Origin: Symsagittifera roscoffensis
Taxonomy: Eukaryota > Xenacoelomorpha > Acoela > Convolutidae
Length of the DNA: 64,000 nucleotides
Assembly: GCF_963678635.1 (NCBI RefSeq)
Contig: NC_087071.1
Span: 10,861,088-10,925,087, forward strand
Reading direction: 5' to 3'
In this document: one piece after another, positions 42,992 to 54,480 of the stretch
Layout of the letters: the number at the start of each line of letters is the position of its first letter
Position numbering within the stretch: the stretch's first letter is position 1
Translations under genes and position numbers: made by a program
The notes under the pieces: generated by a model
Told to the model about the DNA's origin: nothing
Seen by the model: only the letters and a program-made list of their open reading frames with translations
Database searches by the model: none

Positions 42992-43495
42992 TTAATAAAA
43001 ACCAATTATCGCCAAATGCAATTCCCAGCATATGCTCAGATAGTACTTTTTATGTAAGTAAACCTCTATTTCAGTTTCTGAAAATATCACGTGTACAAGG
43101 GCGTACAACTCTCTCGGATGTAGCTTTCCCCTATTGGGATCATAAACTGGCAACGAGAGAGAGGTCGCTCCTCTTTTAACCAGAAAATCCTTAAAACGAG
43201 TCAAGGCCAATACCAAGCTCTCTGGATTCATGTGTTGCCTATCAGTGGCCTTAGTAACCAAGAAACAAAAATATTTCCCTGGTATCTGTGATGCAACAGG
43301 GTGCAGCGCTATCATCCCGCCCACACCAGGCCTCTGTTTCCATTAAAACTTGATATTCTGATACTCTCTCTTAAAGTCAGCCGCTAGTGCTGTTTTGAAG
43401 CTTACATCCGCGGTTATCGCTATTGCGCATGTACGTTCCGTGAGTATGAAATCGCTGTCCGTTACGACGATGTTGTTTGATAATGGTTCGGTAGG
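42992..43495 (-). pseudogene. Macrodomain-like protein (ALC1/TARG1-type), one in-frame TAA
   Basis: A single frame runs from a TGA at 43498 to the stop at 42992, broken only by a TAA at 43345-43343. Upstream of the TAA it has a strand with TDSD, then ITADVSFKTALAADFKREY, corresponding to the ...D-x-x-M-x-x-G-I-A-x-x-F-K-x-x-(Y/F) helix of macrodomains. Downstream it has GVGGMIAL, then YFCFLVTKATDRQHMNPES, then LALTRFKDFLVKRGATSLSL, and ends with the VHVIFSETEIEVYL strand. Order and spacing fit ALC1/TARG1-type macrodomains, which bind or remove ADP-ribose on proteins. The Gly-rich ligand loop of the family (GCGLDRL region) is replaced by YDPNRGKL, so activity is doubtful. It lies about 640 bases after integrase on the same strand. 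Confidence 0.55.
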
Positions 43496-43562
43496 TCAAA
43501 ATAAGATTCAAAATTTTGTCCAAAAGGTGGTTTTTTTTTATCATTTTCGCTTCCGTCTCCAG

Positions 43563-43958
43563 TTAAACGGTTTCTCTTGCCGATTTTAATTTTTTGATGA
43601 CTAGGTTTTCGGTGTGAGTGAGTCCTACCCCCACTCCCCGTACAAAAACATCCATCGACGTCCCCGTCGATTGCTCAAAAACGAGCAGATCGAGGTTGGA
43701 TTGCGGAACGCGTAGAGGACCATCTGGGGCGATCCATTTGGACTCGGTATTGTCATGACTGTCATATTTGACGCCGTTTTTGTCGACGTCCTGAATCGTC
43801 AAGATTGTCTCTTTAGAATCTGGCGGCAGGTCATGGAGCCATTCGAGCGTTCGCAAGTTCGTCAGTTCTTGTTCATGAGTCTGTTCTGCCTCTGGTTCGA
43901 ACTCCACTTCCGGTTCTGAACGATCGTCGATCCAATCCCGATCCATGTCATTCAGCAA
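43563..43958 (-). CDS. 131-aa acidic ORF between integrase and macrodomain
   Basis: ORF from the ATG at 43958. The first 40 residues are Glu/Asp-rich, followed by a mixed region (TILTIQDVDKNGVKYDSHD) and a strand-rich end (DLLVFEQSTGTSMDVFVRG). No family is recognised. It may be the N-terminal part of the macrodomain protein or the C-terminal extension of pol; the frames differ from both neighbours. Confidence 0.4.
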   Translation of the reverse strand: MLNDMDRDWIDDRSEPEVEFEPEAEQTHEQELTNLRTLEWLHDLPPDSKETILTIQDVDKNGVKYDSHDNTESKWIAPDGPLRVPQSNLDLLVFEQSTGTSMDVFVRGVGVGLTHTENLVIKKLKSARETV

Positions 43959-44137
43959 GGCGATTTCTTTTGGTTATGCCACCTCATCTAGTCCTACTAG
44001 CGAGTCCATCATATCACCTTACACTGTCTATGACGAAATCCTCGCCGTAGGGATGGTACTTTTTATTGTTCCTTCCTCTCTTGCTCTGGCGTGTTTACAT
44101 GGTGAGAGGAAAGTCAGGCTGTATTCCTTTATCAATC

Positions 44138-45678
44138 TCAGTTTGTTCTTTGTTCTGGGCAGTCCCAGTCTTCTTCGGCATAAGGTAAAGTTTTGTCGAC
44201 TACCTCTATTCGCTCGGTCAACTCCAGTTCTAGTGGTAGGTCGCACTCGTCCACCACCTCATTCCCGTCGTTTTTGTCGCGAGTACCCCTTTCATTCACC
44301 TCACAAGCAGGATCCACTATCAGATAATCTCCATATTGCATGTCCGCTGGGATGCACCAGTCCTCAGACGAGGCGTTGTGTGGTTTGATGTTTTCGTAAG
44401 GAGCTGCTCTTCCAGTGCTCAACTGATAAAATAGGCCTGCTTGATGCTTCTCTGTTATCTGAAATGGACCACGCCATTTCTTTAATAATTTCTTGGTTCC
44501 TTTTGGTGGAACCACTTCCTGGAATACCCAAACGTATTCGCCAACTGGGTAGGCTTTCGCATCGGCAGTCTTTTTATCAAACCTCGTTTTTTGTCTTATT
44601 TGCGCCTGTTGCGTGTTCCTCCTGCATATGTCATTGAGGTCCTGCTGTCTTCTACTAATGACCTCCCGCACGTACGTTTGCGGTGCTGTTCTCTTCCCTT
44701 CATATTCAGGATAGAAAAACGTCAATGGAAGCGCTTTCTCGTGAACCGTTAGCATCATGTGCTGACTTATTCCCGTGGTGGAAAGCTCTGTGCTGTTGTA
44801 AGCACCCATCACTTGCGGCAAGTGCTTGTCCCAGTCATCCATGTAGCAAGAGCAATAGACTCTCAACATGGATACCAGCGTGCGATTTTGCCTCTCGACT
44901 AGGCCATTCGTTTGTGGTTGATAAGTGGTCGAGTGGGCCTGTGCTACCTGTTCATTAACTCCTCCGTGAGATCACCCACGAAAGCTTTGCCATTGTCCGG
45001 TTGGAATGTGATGGGGCAGCCGTGCCTCGCTATCCACACATTTATCAAGTGATCGCATGTTTCTTCCGCTGATGCTGTCATGCAGGGTGCTGCCTCCGCA
45101 TATTTCGTAAAATGATCGATCATTACCAGCACCTGATTATAGCCCGTGGCTGTCATACAGATCTTCTGATGATCAATTTGCACCACTTCGTTGAATCCCG
45201 ATGACTCTATTGACTGTAGGGGGAACCTTAGTTTCCTGGGATCCTTCACCTGTTGACATGACAGCCATGCGGCGATCCAATTCTCACAAGCCTTCTTCAA
45301 CCCCGGCCATTCAAATCGTTTTTGTATCCTGTTGTACACTTTGTCCACGCCTTGATGGCCCATCTGATCATGCGAACGAAAGAGCAATTCTGTCTGGCAC
45401 AACTGTGGTAACACTATCGAATTGTATTTGTAAAGGACCTTGTCTTGCTCTTTGCGTTTACAGGCCACGATTCTGTCTTTGTTCAGATACAATAAATCTT
45501 TCCTTTTCAGATAGAACTGTTTCAAGATCTTATAGCTGTCTTCTTCCAAATCTCCTTTGTCCGGTGCTCCATTCTCGATCCATCTCTTCGGATTGCTCCT
45601 CATTCTATCATTTCGTTGAGCCCTTAGGAGGTCCGACAGCCGGTATCTGGCTTTCAGATACGTCTTCACCAAGTTCAA
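44138..45678 (-). pseudogene. Gypsy-2 integrase
   Basis: Two frames, 45678-44944 and 44869-44138. The zinc domain has H-D-Q-M-G-H, but the first Cys of C-x2-C is replaced (AAWLSCQQ). The core has VQIDHQKI (first Asp), FQPDNGKAF (second Asp) and, in the gap before 44869, GLVERQNRTL (Glu). A C-terminal SH3-like region with a GPF box (KKWRGPFQITEKHQAG) follows at about 44480-44430. The 1-nt shift near 44945 interrupts translation. Confidence 0.85.
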
Positions 45679-45713
45679 TTGTCTTCAGCATGAGCATTGT
45701 CCATCAACTTGAC

Positions 45714-46641
45714 TCACCATATCTTCTTCAAGGGTGTTGCTTCCTGAACGGATGGCTCCAGATTAGTACGGACAACTGTACCATGTGGTAGTAATCTGGT
45801 GGGGCGTTTGGAAACTGCTATTAGTTCGAGCTCATCGGCGGCATTGTCTACCACAGTGCCCTCTTCATCGGAGGTGTACCGATCTCTGTCCGGATCCTGA
45901 TGCATTTCTCGGTCCAGCCCGCGCTGTTTCCAGTCCACCAACAAGGAATGAATCGCAATCTCCGATATATCAGAATTGGAAGTGGTCTCAGATATGTTGT
46001 CCCAGGACTGGGTCCTCGAGTCATCACTCGATTCAAATGACTCTTCATCATCATATTCCGCTCTGTCTGTGATGTTCCTCGAATCCCCGGAGAAAACGCT
46101 TTTCCTAGGTCATTTCGAATCCGACTCCCCGGACAAAATTTCGTCCCCAGGTTGTTTTGAATCTGACTTCCTGGACAAGTCGTCCTGGAAGGGCTCGAAT
46201 GTTTCCATCTCCCCGGACAAGTCGTCCTGGACGGGCTCGAATGTGTCCGACTCCCCGGACATTGTCTCGTCCCCGGATGAACCATCGGAATTCGGCTCGT
46301 ACTCTTCTCTCGTATCCGTGAAAGCGTGAAGTGTGATTTACTCTTGAAGCTGGGTCTCGCCTTGACCCTGACTTCTTCAGTGGCTTGGGCCTGGATTAGT
46401 ACCGATGTTCAGTGAACGAAGTCCTCAACAAGACCTCCTTCGGCATCGAGCTCACCAGCTGGTTCACTATCGACCTGCAATCCCGTTCAACACCTGGGCT
46501 GAGAATGGACACTGGTCTCTTCTCTGTTTTCTCAGTGACAGTCAACCGCTGCATGGTCTCCATCCAGTCACGATCATGCCTATTCACTTCCCTATCCAAC
46601 AAGTCACGGAGCTTTCCCATGACATCCGGTGCCATGTTCAC
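45714..46641 (-). other. Acidic Ser/Asp/Glu-rich linker between RNase H and integrase of Gypsy-2
   Basis: The frame ending in the 45714-45944 segment extends upstream to about 46330 with one stop. It is strongly acidic, with imperfect repeats of the type DTFEPVQDDLSGE (two to three copies, 46165-46265). A separate segment at 46396-46641 is mixed and charged. Linker expansions in this position are seen in some Gypsy pols; the function is unknown. Confidence 0.5.
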
Positions 46642-46648
46642 CCTCCTA

Positions 46649-47496
46649 TTAAAAAAAAAGAGCTATGCTGTTTATAGCCAGCCTGGTGAGCTCTTGCTGT
46701 ACCAAATTGGATTGGACTAGCAGATCCAGCGGAACGGGCTCACCCCTGGCTAAAACCTTTATTTCAGCGGCCGTTTCTACAGGAAGGTCAGGGTGTCCTG
46801 GTATAGGGTGCCCTGAATTGTCTAACCACCTAGTGAATGGCAGTTTGTCGTAAGTTTCCTTGTCTAGGAATGAAAACCCGTCTTTAATCTCCGCTTGGTT
46901 AGCCTGTTTCTCCTCAAGACGTTCATAGAATTCCGTCTTTTTACTGACGCTATCAGCATTCTTGTGCTTGTCACGGGTACGGTGCTCTATGATCATGTGG
47001 TATCCATGTAGGTGCACGATCCAACGACCAATATAACTTTGATCCACCGAATAGGTTTTCAGCCAGGCAAGGGCACGATTATCCACACGTAACTTGAGGG
47101 AGCACTCCCCAGGTAGGACCTGTATTTCTCCACGAAATTGATCACCGCGAACATCTCCGCTTTTGGTGCGCCGTACTTCATCTCAGTATCGCTCAGGACT
47201 TTACTTCCGTAGGCTATCGCACGGAGAACCGTTCTCCCGTTCCACTCTTGCTCCTGGTGAAGTATGCCCGATGTCGCAACCACTGATGCATCCGTGTCTA
47301 ACACAAACATCCCCTTCTCCGTAGGCATGCCGAGGACCGGTGCCTCGCAAAAATCACGTTTAATGTTCTCAAATGAAACTTGTGCTTCATCAGTCCAAGT
47401 GAAGTTTTTGCCTTTGTTTCTCATCAACTGCTGCATGGGGTATAATTTGTCAGCGTACCCCTTGATGAATTCTCGAAAATAATTAGCAAAACCCAA
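46649..47496 (-). pseudogene. Gypsy-2 RNase H
   Basis: Frames 47496-47059 (RT connection GFANYFREFIKGYADKLYP, RNase H start MFVLDTDASVVATSGIL) and 47086-46649 (ending RNase H, with HGYHMIIEHRTRDKHKNADS). A 1-nt shift separates them near 47085. RNase H degrades the RNA strand of the hybrid during cDNA synthesis. Confidence 0.8.
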
Positions 47497-48501
47497 AAAC
47501 TCATTAGTTGTGTATCTGTTTTGGGTGCCTTCCAGGTCAAGACTGCTTCGACCGCCTCGGGAACTGGTCTCACTCCATACTTATCCACCAGGCGGCCCAG
47601 ATATTTAATGGAGTCTCTGAGGATTTCACACTTTGATGGTTTACACTTCAACCCCGCCTGCTTCATGCAAGTAAACACCTCATCTAACCTCTTTATATGA
47701 TCCCCTAGGGTTGGCGTTGCAATCACGACATCATCGACATAACAAATGATGAGGTTCCCGTATTTCTATGTCACACTCGTGAGTGCCTGGGCCATAAGTC
47801 GCTGGAATATGGCCGTCGCTTTGCACAATCCAAACGACATCCTTTTCCACTGGAACAGTCCCAGCTCGCACGCGAAGCCCGTTTTCTCCCGATCCTGATT
47901 TCTGAGTGGTACTTGCCAGAACGCGGAGCCCAGATCCAGCGTCGTGAAGAACTTCGCGTCCCCCAGTTCGGAAAGGCTCTCATCAATGCGGGGAATCGGG
48001 TATGCGTCCTTTATTGTCACTGCGTTCAAGTAGCGGAAATAACAACAAACTCTGAGTTGCCCCCTTTCTTTTTGTCCATGACCACGCCACAAGCCCATGG
48101 GGACTTTGATGGCTCGATCATGCCGTACTCCATTAACATCTCGATTTTCTTCCTGCACGCTTCCGACTTGTGAGGGGTCATTCGTCTCGCCCCTTCCCTA
48201 TGAGGTACCGAGCCCTCTTCTATCTCAATCTCGTGTTCTACAAAATTACAGCAACCTATGTCGGCCTTATGTTTCGAAAAATGTCTGCGTTCCGATTTAG
48301 CACTGCCCTAAGCGAATCTAGTTCCTTGTCTGATATCTTACCCTTCAAATGTTCTATCATAGGTAGGACCGGCTTATTTGCTGCTAACTCTTCTTCTATC
48401 GGTCTCTCGGGAAAATTCGAGCAACTAGACAACCTATTATCTGTCTCCGATTTCATTGAAAACAATTTCCTAGAAGATTTAAATTCATTTACTCTCTTCA
48501 A
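47424..48501 (-). pseudogene. Gypsy-2 reverse transcriptase
   Basis: Pieces: 48501-48256 (RT leader, LRAVLNRNADIFRN), 48158-47766 (YLNAVTIKDAYPIPRIDESL, TTLDLGSAFWQVPL, FGLCKATAIFQRLM), then the catalytic CYVDDVVIA at 47741-47730, and 47726-47424 (thumb; SIKYLGRLVDKYGV). Frames change between pieces near 48200 and 47480. The RT blocks are plainly Ty3/Gypsy. Confidence 0.8.
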
Positions 48502-48656
48502 TATACATTATTGGTTCGCATGCAAGTGACATTTAGTTACATCAAACTTTTTCAAGTTCTCCACACTCTTAAAGTCTGTGTTCAGAGGCACAGCGTAGCC
48601 AAGTTTCTTTCCCCTCTGTATCGTCACTGTTGTTGCCTCTATGTTCAACAACACAC

Positions 48657-49653
48657 TCACACACAGTCCGCTCTGAGTGAGTGAGAAACATCTCCTAAAA
48701 TAGCCGAGCTTTTACTGTTTGGATTTGGTACCAGACACACCTGTTTGCCATTGCTGAGTTCAGTCAAGTTCCTCATCTTAAACGTCGCTACTACGGCTTG
48801 GTTTGGTTTCAATCTAACTTTTCGATCCAGAAAAATTGGCACCTTGGCCTGGTTAAATAGCTCTTATTAAGGCGTTTCTTTTCATACTTTCTCTCAGGAT
48901 CTTTGATCCTAATCAACCCGTCGTTGAGATCGATCGTGACATCAAAGTTGCTTACAAAGTCCCTCCCCAGGATGAATTGATCGGATTTGTCCAAATTCTC
49001 CACTACCAGGAAGCTCATCCAAAGATGTCTCCCTCCGAGCTGTAGTGAAATGATTGGGTTCCGTCCAGTCACATAGATTGCTCCCTGATTGGCAGCTGCC
49101 AATCTGATGTTTGTCGGTAAAAGTTGTCTGCCTTGCACGTCCAGCACGTGTGCGGCCAGATCAGCCTCGCAACCTATTTGCACCGCATCCTGTTCAAGCA
49201 TGGCATTATGTCCGATTCGTCTCACCTTCAGCTCCTCAAGACCAACCTGATCGCTCGCATCAGTTACGTGAGCTTTTGTGTAGACAATGATGCCTCCACA
49301 TTCATTAGAATCGGATATGGGCCATGGACTTCAATGTAATGTCCGTCCACTCTCATCAGCCTCGGACCTCCTGTCATGAGCAGCGCTCGCACTGCCCTGG
49401 AGTCCAGCTTAGGATCTTTCTCCCTCAAGTAGTCTGCATAAATGTCCAGGTGGACTAGTGAAATCTCGGATGTTTCACTCAAATTCTTGACCACCTGGTA
49501 TCCTGCGACTGAGATAATGGACATTATGTTTGTCCCTTCTTTCGTCATATCGAAAGTTCTACCAGATATGACATTCAATTTTGGTCCCTGCATTCTGGGC
49601 TCCTGTTTGTCTTTTTCTTCCGGCATTTTGCTCACAATATTAAACTTTTCCAA
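48657..49653 (-). pseudogene. Gypsy-2 protease region
   Basis: Frames 49653-49264 (129 codons) and 49225-48809 (138 codons) are joined by a 1-nt shift; a third short piece ends at 48657. The second contains the retropepsin C-terminal block DQFILGRDFVSNFDVTIDL. The active-site position may be ILMNVEASLST at the end of the first frame, where D-T-G would be expected and N-V-E is seen. If so the protease is inactive in this copy. Confidence 0.6.
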
Positions 49654-52391
49654 AGATCTGTGCTCTCCAGTTCCGACCTTACCCAGTGCTCCACTTCTTT
49701 CGTGGCTAGCTCCCGTTTGAAAATCTGTAACGCGGTCCTCGTCGCCAAACCATAATCTAATTTGAGTGGACCGGCCGACTCTACCTCCAGGCTCGAGGCT
49801 ACCACCTCGTCAGGTAAGGTCCTCACCTTTTTCGTCGTGAAGGTGCTCGGTGCCGCCTCTTTTCTCCGAGACTCGGCTTCGTTCATCAGACGTGCTCGAC
49901 TGGCCTTGACACCCGAAATCGCCTCTTCATGGCAGGGGTGTTTCGCGTCCACCACTGCATCCCAAAACTGAGTGCAGTCCGACTTGAAGTGTCCCTCCAA
50001 GTTACAGAAGAAGTACCTTGGTCCATATTTCATGATGAGCCCTCTAACGTACTCTTCGTGGTCCTCGTCTGTCGCATCGAAGTCGTCGAGAAAGTAGCCT
50101 GTTGCCTTCATGTTCTGTTTGTAAGCAGAACACGCGGAAACATGATGGTCCATTGAACCACAATTCGAGCATGACCTACTTTTATCCATATCGTCGCGAG
50201 GTTTATAACAACTGGGGTTCGCGCCAGTGTTTGCTCCGCTGTAGTTGATAAAATTGCTGTAACGGTTTTGCGCCCTCGGTTTTATGAGCAAGTATTCACG
50301 TGACTTCGCTCGCAAATCATCAGGCGTGGGTACCTGGTCAAGCGACAGGGTAAAGTGTGTGGCTATCATCGTCTTCAACTCCTCACTCCTTACTCCGTCC
50401 ATGAACTTCGAAGCTATCGCCAAATTTCGCTCAGATCTTTTCTCGTCGGGATTGCTTCTCCTCCTAAGCAATTCAAGGTCGTCCAAAAATTTGTCTATGG
50501 ACTCATCATCTCTTTGACGCCTCTTCTCGAACTTGACCATAGCCTGGTGCCCATGTACTCCTGAACCGAAACGATTCAGCAGGATGTCGAATATCTTACG
50601 AGCGTTGTCCCGTTCATTGGCTCTTTTCGCCATTACACAATTCAGGGCAGTGCCCTCTAGGTTGCTTGTCAGTGCGCTACCTTCCTGTTTCTTGGAGAGA
50701 CTCTCTTCTTCAAAGTGCAACTTCATCACCTTTATCCAAGTATCGATGCAGCCGTCCGACTCGTCTTTGTATGATTTCGGCTTCTTTAATGTTCTTCTTG
50801 ACCTCTCTCCTCTCTCGGTTGACTTCGAAAGCTTGGTGATGAATGTCTCGAGGGATCTTTTCAGAGGTTCAAACATCGAGGCATACATCGTTGTGTCCTG
50901 CGAGATCGTAGTTAGATCTGGCACTGACCTGACTTGTGGCACAGTGCGCAACCTTGTCTCCGGGGTAGCATTTGCTTCCGGCGGGGCTGGATTCGTCCAG
51001 CTAGGCCTCGAGGGGGCTGCCCTGGGCCGCTCCCTATTGCTAGATTCGTAGATCGTTCTCGAACTTTGCTGGACCCCGGCATAGCTGCCTGTACCATCTC
51101 CATCTTTCGCCTGGCGTGAGCGCTCCCTTCGGTTGGAACGCTCCTCCCGATTGCTCCCATTTAAGATCTCGTCAAGCTTCCGCATCATTAGGTCACATTT
51201 TGCATCTAACCTTTTTTCCAGGCTAGTCATCGTATGAGCGTAGGTATTGTCATGATCGTTCAGCAATCGCTCGATCTCTCTTGTCATCCTAGCCTCTCTT
51301 TCTTCTGACTCCTTGTTTGCCTGCTCCAAGCTCTCCGCCAGGCAGTGATCTGTGTTGCGAATCAACTGAGCCTGATCAACTCTCGCATGCGATTTCACGT
51401 GCGTCAGTTCATCTCTCAAGTTCTCTCGACCCTGGTGAGCTCTCTCGTCAATTTGATCTATTCTCTTAGTCATTTCCCGTCTCAGCTCATCCAGACCAGT
51501 CATTACGCCAGCAAACATGTAACTTTTATTGCCAGCTGCCCCCAATGGCGTGGCTAGCCCCAGAGAAGACGAGGTCAACTGCGGTTGCAGCCTGGTACTT
51601 GATGACGCGCCGCCCTTTTGCTTGCCCATCGACATCATCAACCTGTCGAACGTTGAGGACGCTCCCATCGTTATCCCATCCGACATGGGCCTGGTCGGCG
51701 AGGCGGACGACACCTTCCTGCTCATGTCGTTCCTTGGGCACGGTGTGAAGTTCACATCCGGATGGGTTATCTCCGGGTGATCATAACTTGAAGAGAGACC
51801 TTCAGTTCGTAGTGACGCCATGCGCTCATCATACAAAGACTTCCAGCTTTTCTTGACCTTCGAACCCGGTTGTTCTTCACTCGGGCTTATACTCGACATC
51901 ATCGCGTTGTTGCTCTACTTAGACAGAGATGAGTGGGTATTGGCTGGATGTGAAAACTCTCTTCTCCACTTATGACTCTTAGTCTCTGTTTTGGACATTC
52001 CCCTGAGCAACACTTCCTCCCGAGGCTCGACCTCGGAAAGCTCCGAGGCCTCCTCTGTCCTCTCGGCTTCCTCCCGTTCGAGATCCTCGCTTGGCTCAAA
52101 GTCGGGTCGGATAAGCGTTTGTTCCCCTTCGTCAAAGGGGTCCACAAGCGCTTCGCTTGCCGGTCCGGCCTCGGTGCTTCGCCTTTGATCGCCATCGAGG
52201 TTCTTCTGGCTTCTTAGTTTCATTTCGCTCACTGAAAGATCAGCTTGACCTTTAGTCGATCCGTTATCAGCAAAAACGTCTGAAGCGCTGCTAAACGAAG
52301 ATTGGCTACGCCTAGTTCTAAACTTTCGCGTAGTTCCATTACTCAGCCTGGGAATCTTAGTAGACATTCTTAGCGAGTCTCTGCGCTGCAT
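49632..52391 (-). pseudogene. Gypsy-2 gag (one in-frame TAG)
   Basis: The ATG at 52391 opens 158 codons (basic start, acidic second half) to a TAG at 51917-51915. The same frame resumes at ATG-ATG 51902 for 756 codons. The plus-strand relative at 62223 has no stop in this interval, so the TAG is probably a nonsense mutation in a single long gag. Parts: charged coiled coils (residues about 120-250 of the 756), capsid core (DGCIDTWIKVMKLHFEEESL, NRFGSGVHGHQAMVKFEKRR), then two zinc fingers (CSNCGSMDHHVSAC and an atypical FFCNLEGHFKSDC). Over 900 codons is long for a Gypsy gag. Confidence 0.75.
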
Positions 52392-54308
52392 ACTTTGTAA
52401 TAAATAACAATATTCGTACAATTTAATGGCGATGTACACGTACCGCAAATAAATTCAAGTTAATTTACTTAACACTGCCTACTCTATTTCTTAGATACCG
52501 AAAAAGTCTCTCAGATTTCTCAATGACAATAGTAGTGACTCAGCTAAAGTTACACACAGGGCCTACTCAGTATTGATATAATACTAACTCAACCCCGTTG
52601 TGTAGTATAAATTATCACAAATTTTCACAAGTTATAATCAATACAAAAAACACAATTGGTAACCAGATAAGAATGTCCTACAGGTGACAGCGACCTTTCG
52701 TCATTATCAATTTACCGCCACACTTTTATCAAATCACTGCTTTGTTAAGATCAAACAATATTTGGTAAAAAAGCAGTAATGATTCAGAGACAGATCAATA
52801 AAACTTAGTCTTAAAGAAAACGACTTCCCTCAATCGGAACGATCCGAAAGAACGAAGCCCAAGGACACAATCCTCTCAAGTGAGTGTGTAATTGCCAAAT
52901 ACACCCACCGAGGTCTTCTTTTAGGTGTCCTGCGATTGCCCGAGCTGTCTTACTAAGTAGCTTAAGGCAACCTCTGATCTAAAATTTTCTAAATTCTATG
53001 AAAAAGCGGACGACACCTTCCTGCTCATGTCGTTCCTTGGGCACGGTGTGAAGTTCACATCCGGATGGGTTATCTCCGGGTGATCATAACTTGAAGAGAG
53101 ACCTTCAGTTCGTAGTGACGCCATGCGCTCATCATACAAAGACTTCCAGCTTTTCTTGGCCTTCGAACCCGGTTGTTCTTCACTCGGGCTTATACTCGAC
53201 ATCATCGCGTTGTTGCTCTACTTAGACAGAGATGAGTGGGTATTGGCTGGATGTGAAAACTCTCTTCTCCACTTATGACTCTTAGTCTCTGTTTTGGACA
53301 TTCCCCTGAGCAACACTTCCTCCCGAGGCTCGAACTCGGAAAGCTCCGAGGCCTCCTCTGTCCTCTCGACTTCCTCCCGTTCGAGATCCTCGCTTGGCTC
53401 AAAGTCGGGTCGGATAAGCGTTTGTTCCCCTTCGTCAAAGGGGTCCACAAGCGCTTCGCCTGCCGGTCCGGCCTCGGTGCTTCGCCTTTGATTTCCATCG
53501 AGGTTCTTCTCGCTTCTTAGTTTCATTTCGCTCACTGAAAGATCAGCTTGACCTTTAGTCGATCCGTTATCAGCAAAAACGTCTGAAGCGCTGCTAAACG
53601 AAGATTGGCTACGCCTAGTTCTAAACTTTCGCGTAGTTCCATTACTCAGCCTGGGAATCTTAGTAGACACTCTTAGCGAGTCTCTGCGCTGCATACTTCG
53701 TAATAAATAACAATATTCGTACAATTTAATGGCGATGTACACGTACCGCAAATAAGTTCAAGTTAATTTACTTAACGCTGCCTACTCTATTTCTTAGATA
53801 CCGAAAATGTCTCTCAGATTTCTCAATGACAATAGTAGTGACTCAGCTAAAGTTACACACAGGGCCTACTCAGTATTGATATAATGCTAACTCATCCCCG
53901 TTGTGTAGTATAAATTATCACAAATTTTCACAAGTTATAATCATTACATAAAAAACAATTGGTAACCAGATAAGAATGTCCTACAGGTGACAGCGACCTT
54001 TCGTCAATATCAATTTACCGCCACTTTTTTATCAAATCACTGCTTTGTTAAGATCAAACAATATTTGGTAAAAAAAGCAGTAATGATTCAGAGACAGATC
54101 AATAAAACTTAGTCTTAAAAAAAAGACTTCTCTCAATCGGAACGATCCGAAAGAACGAAGCCCAGGACACAATCCTCTCAAGTGAGTGTGTATTTGCCAA
54201 ATACACCCACCGAGGTCTTCTTTTAGGTGTCCTGCGATTGCCCGAGCTGTCTTACTAAGTAGCTCAAGGCAACCTCTGATCGAAAAATTCTAAAGTCTAT
54301 GAAAAAGC
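51703..54308 (-). repeat. 1,303-bp tandem duplication at the 5' end of Gypsy-2 gag (51703-53005 and 53006-54308)
   Basis: Each copy starts at GCGGACGACACCTTCC and ends at ...CTATGAAAAA. Offset is exactly 1,303 at the start. The copies differ by a few percent. The upstream copy (53006-54308) duplicates the gag start, including the TAG, so it holds a second 5' gag fragment (frames 53202-53751 and 52996-53205). Confidence 0.9.
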
Positions 54309-54480
54309 TCCCCCACACCCGGAACGCTCCAAGTGCACGAGAGCAGGGAACAACTTTTCTTCTGAAGTGAGTGTGTACTTGCCTAATACACTCACTGCGG
54401 TCTTCTCCTATTTTTCCCGGATTGCCTGAACTTTCCTATTAAGTAGCTCAAGGCAACCACACAACTAAAATCACAATCAA
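52830..54480. repeat. Triplicated leader unit of about 165 bp
   Basis: The unit C..CGGAACG(A/C)TCC...AAGTGAGTGTGTA...ACCGAGGTCTTCTT...TAAGTAGCT(T/C)AAGGCAACC occurs at about 52835, 54135 and, more diverged, 54312-54470. The third copy lies just beyond the 1.3-kb duplication. Confidence 0.65.

Noticed and set aside
49442-51051. Plus-strand frames opposite Gypsy-2 gag
   Set aside because: Antisense shadows of gag, with no recognisable domains.
1276-52391. A reassigned stop codon explaining the in-frame stops
   Set aside because: All three stop codons interrupt frames, frameshifts co-occur, and the GPCR and the plus-strand gag are free of stops.
42820-52695. Shared word AGGTGACAGCG near 42825 and 52686 as a terminal inverted repeat of the Gypsy-2 block
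   Set aside because: Only about 11 bases match with no extension, so chance is likely.
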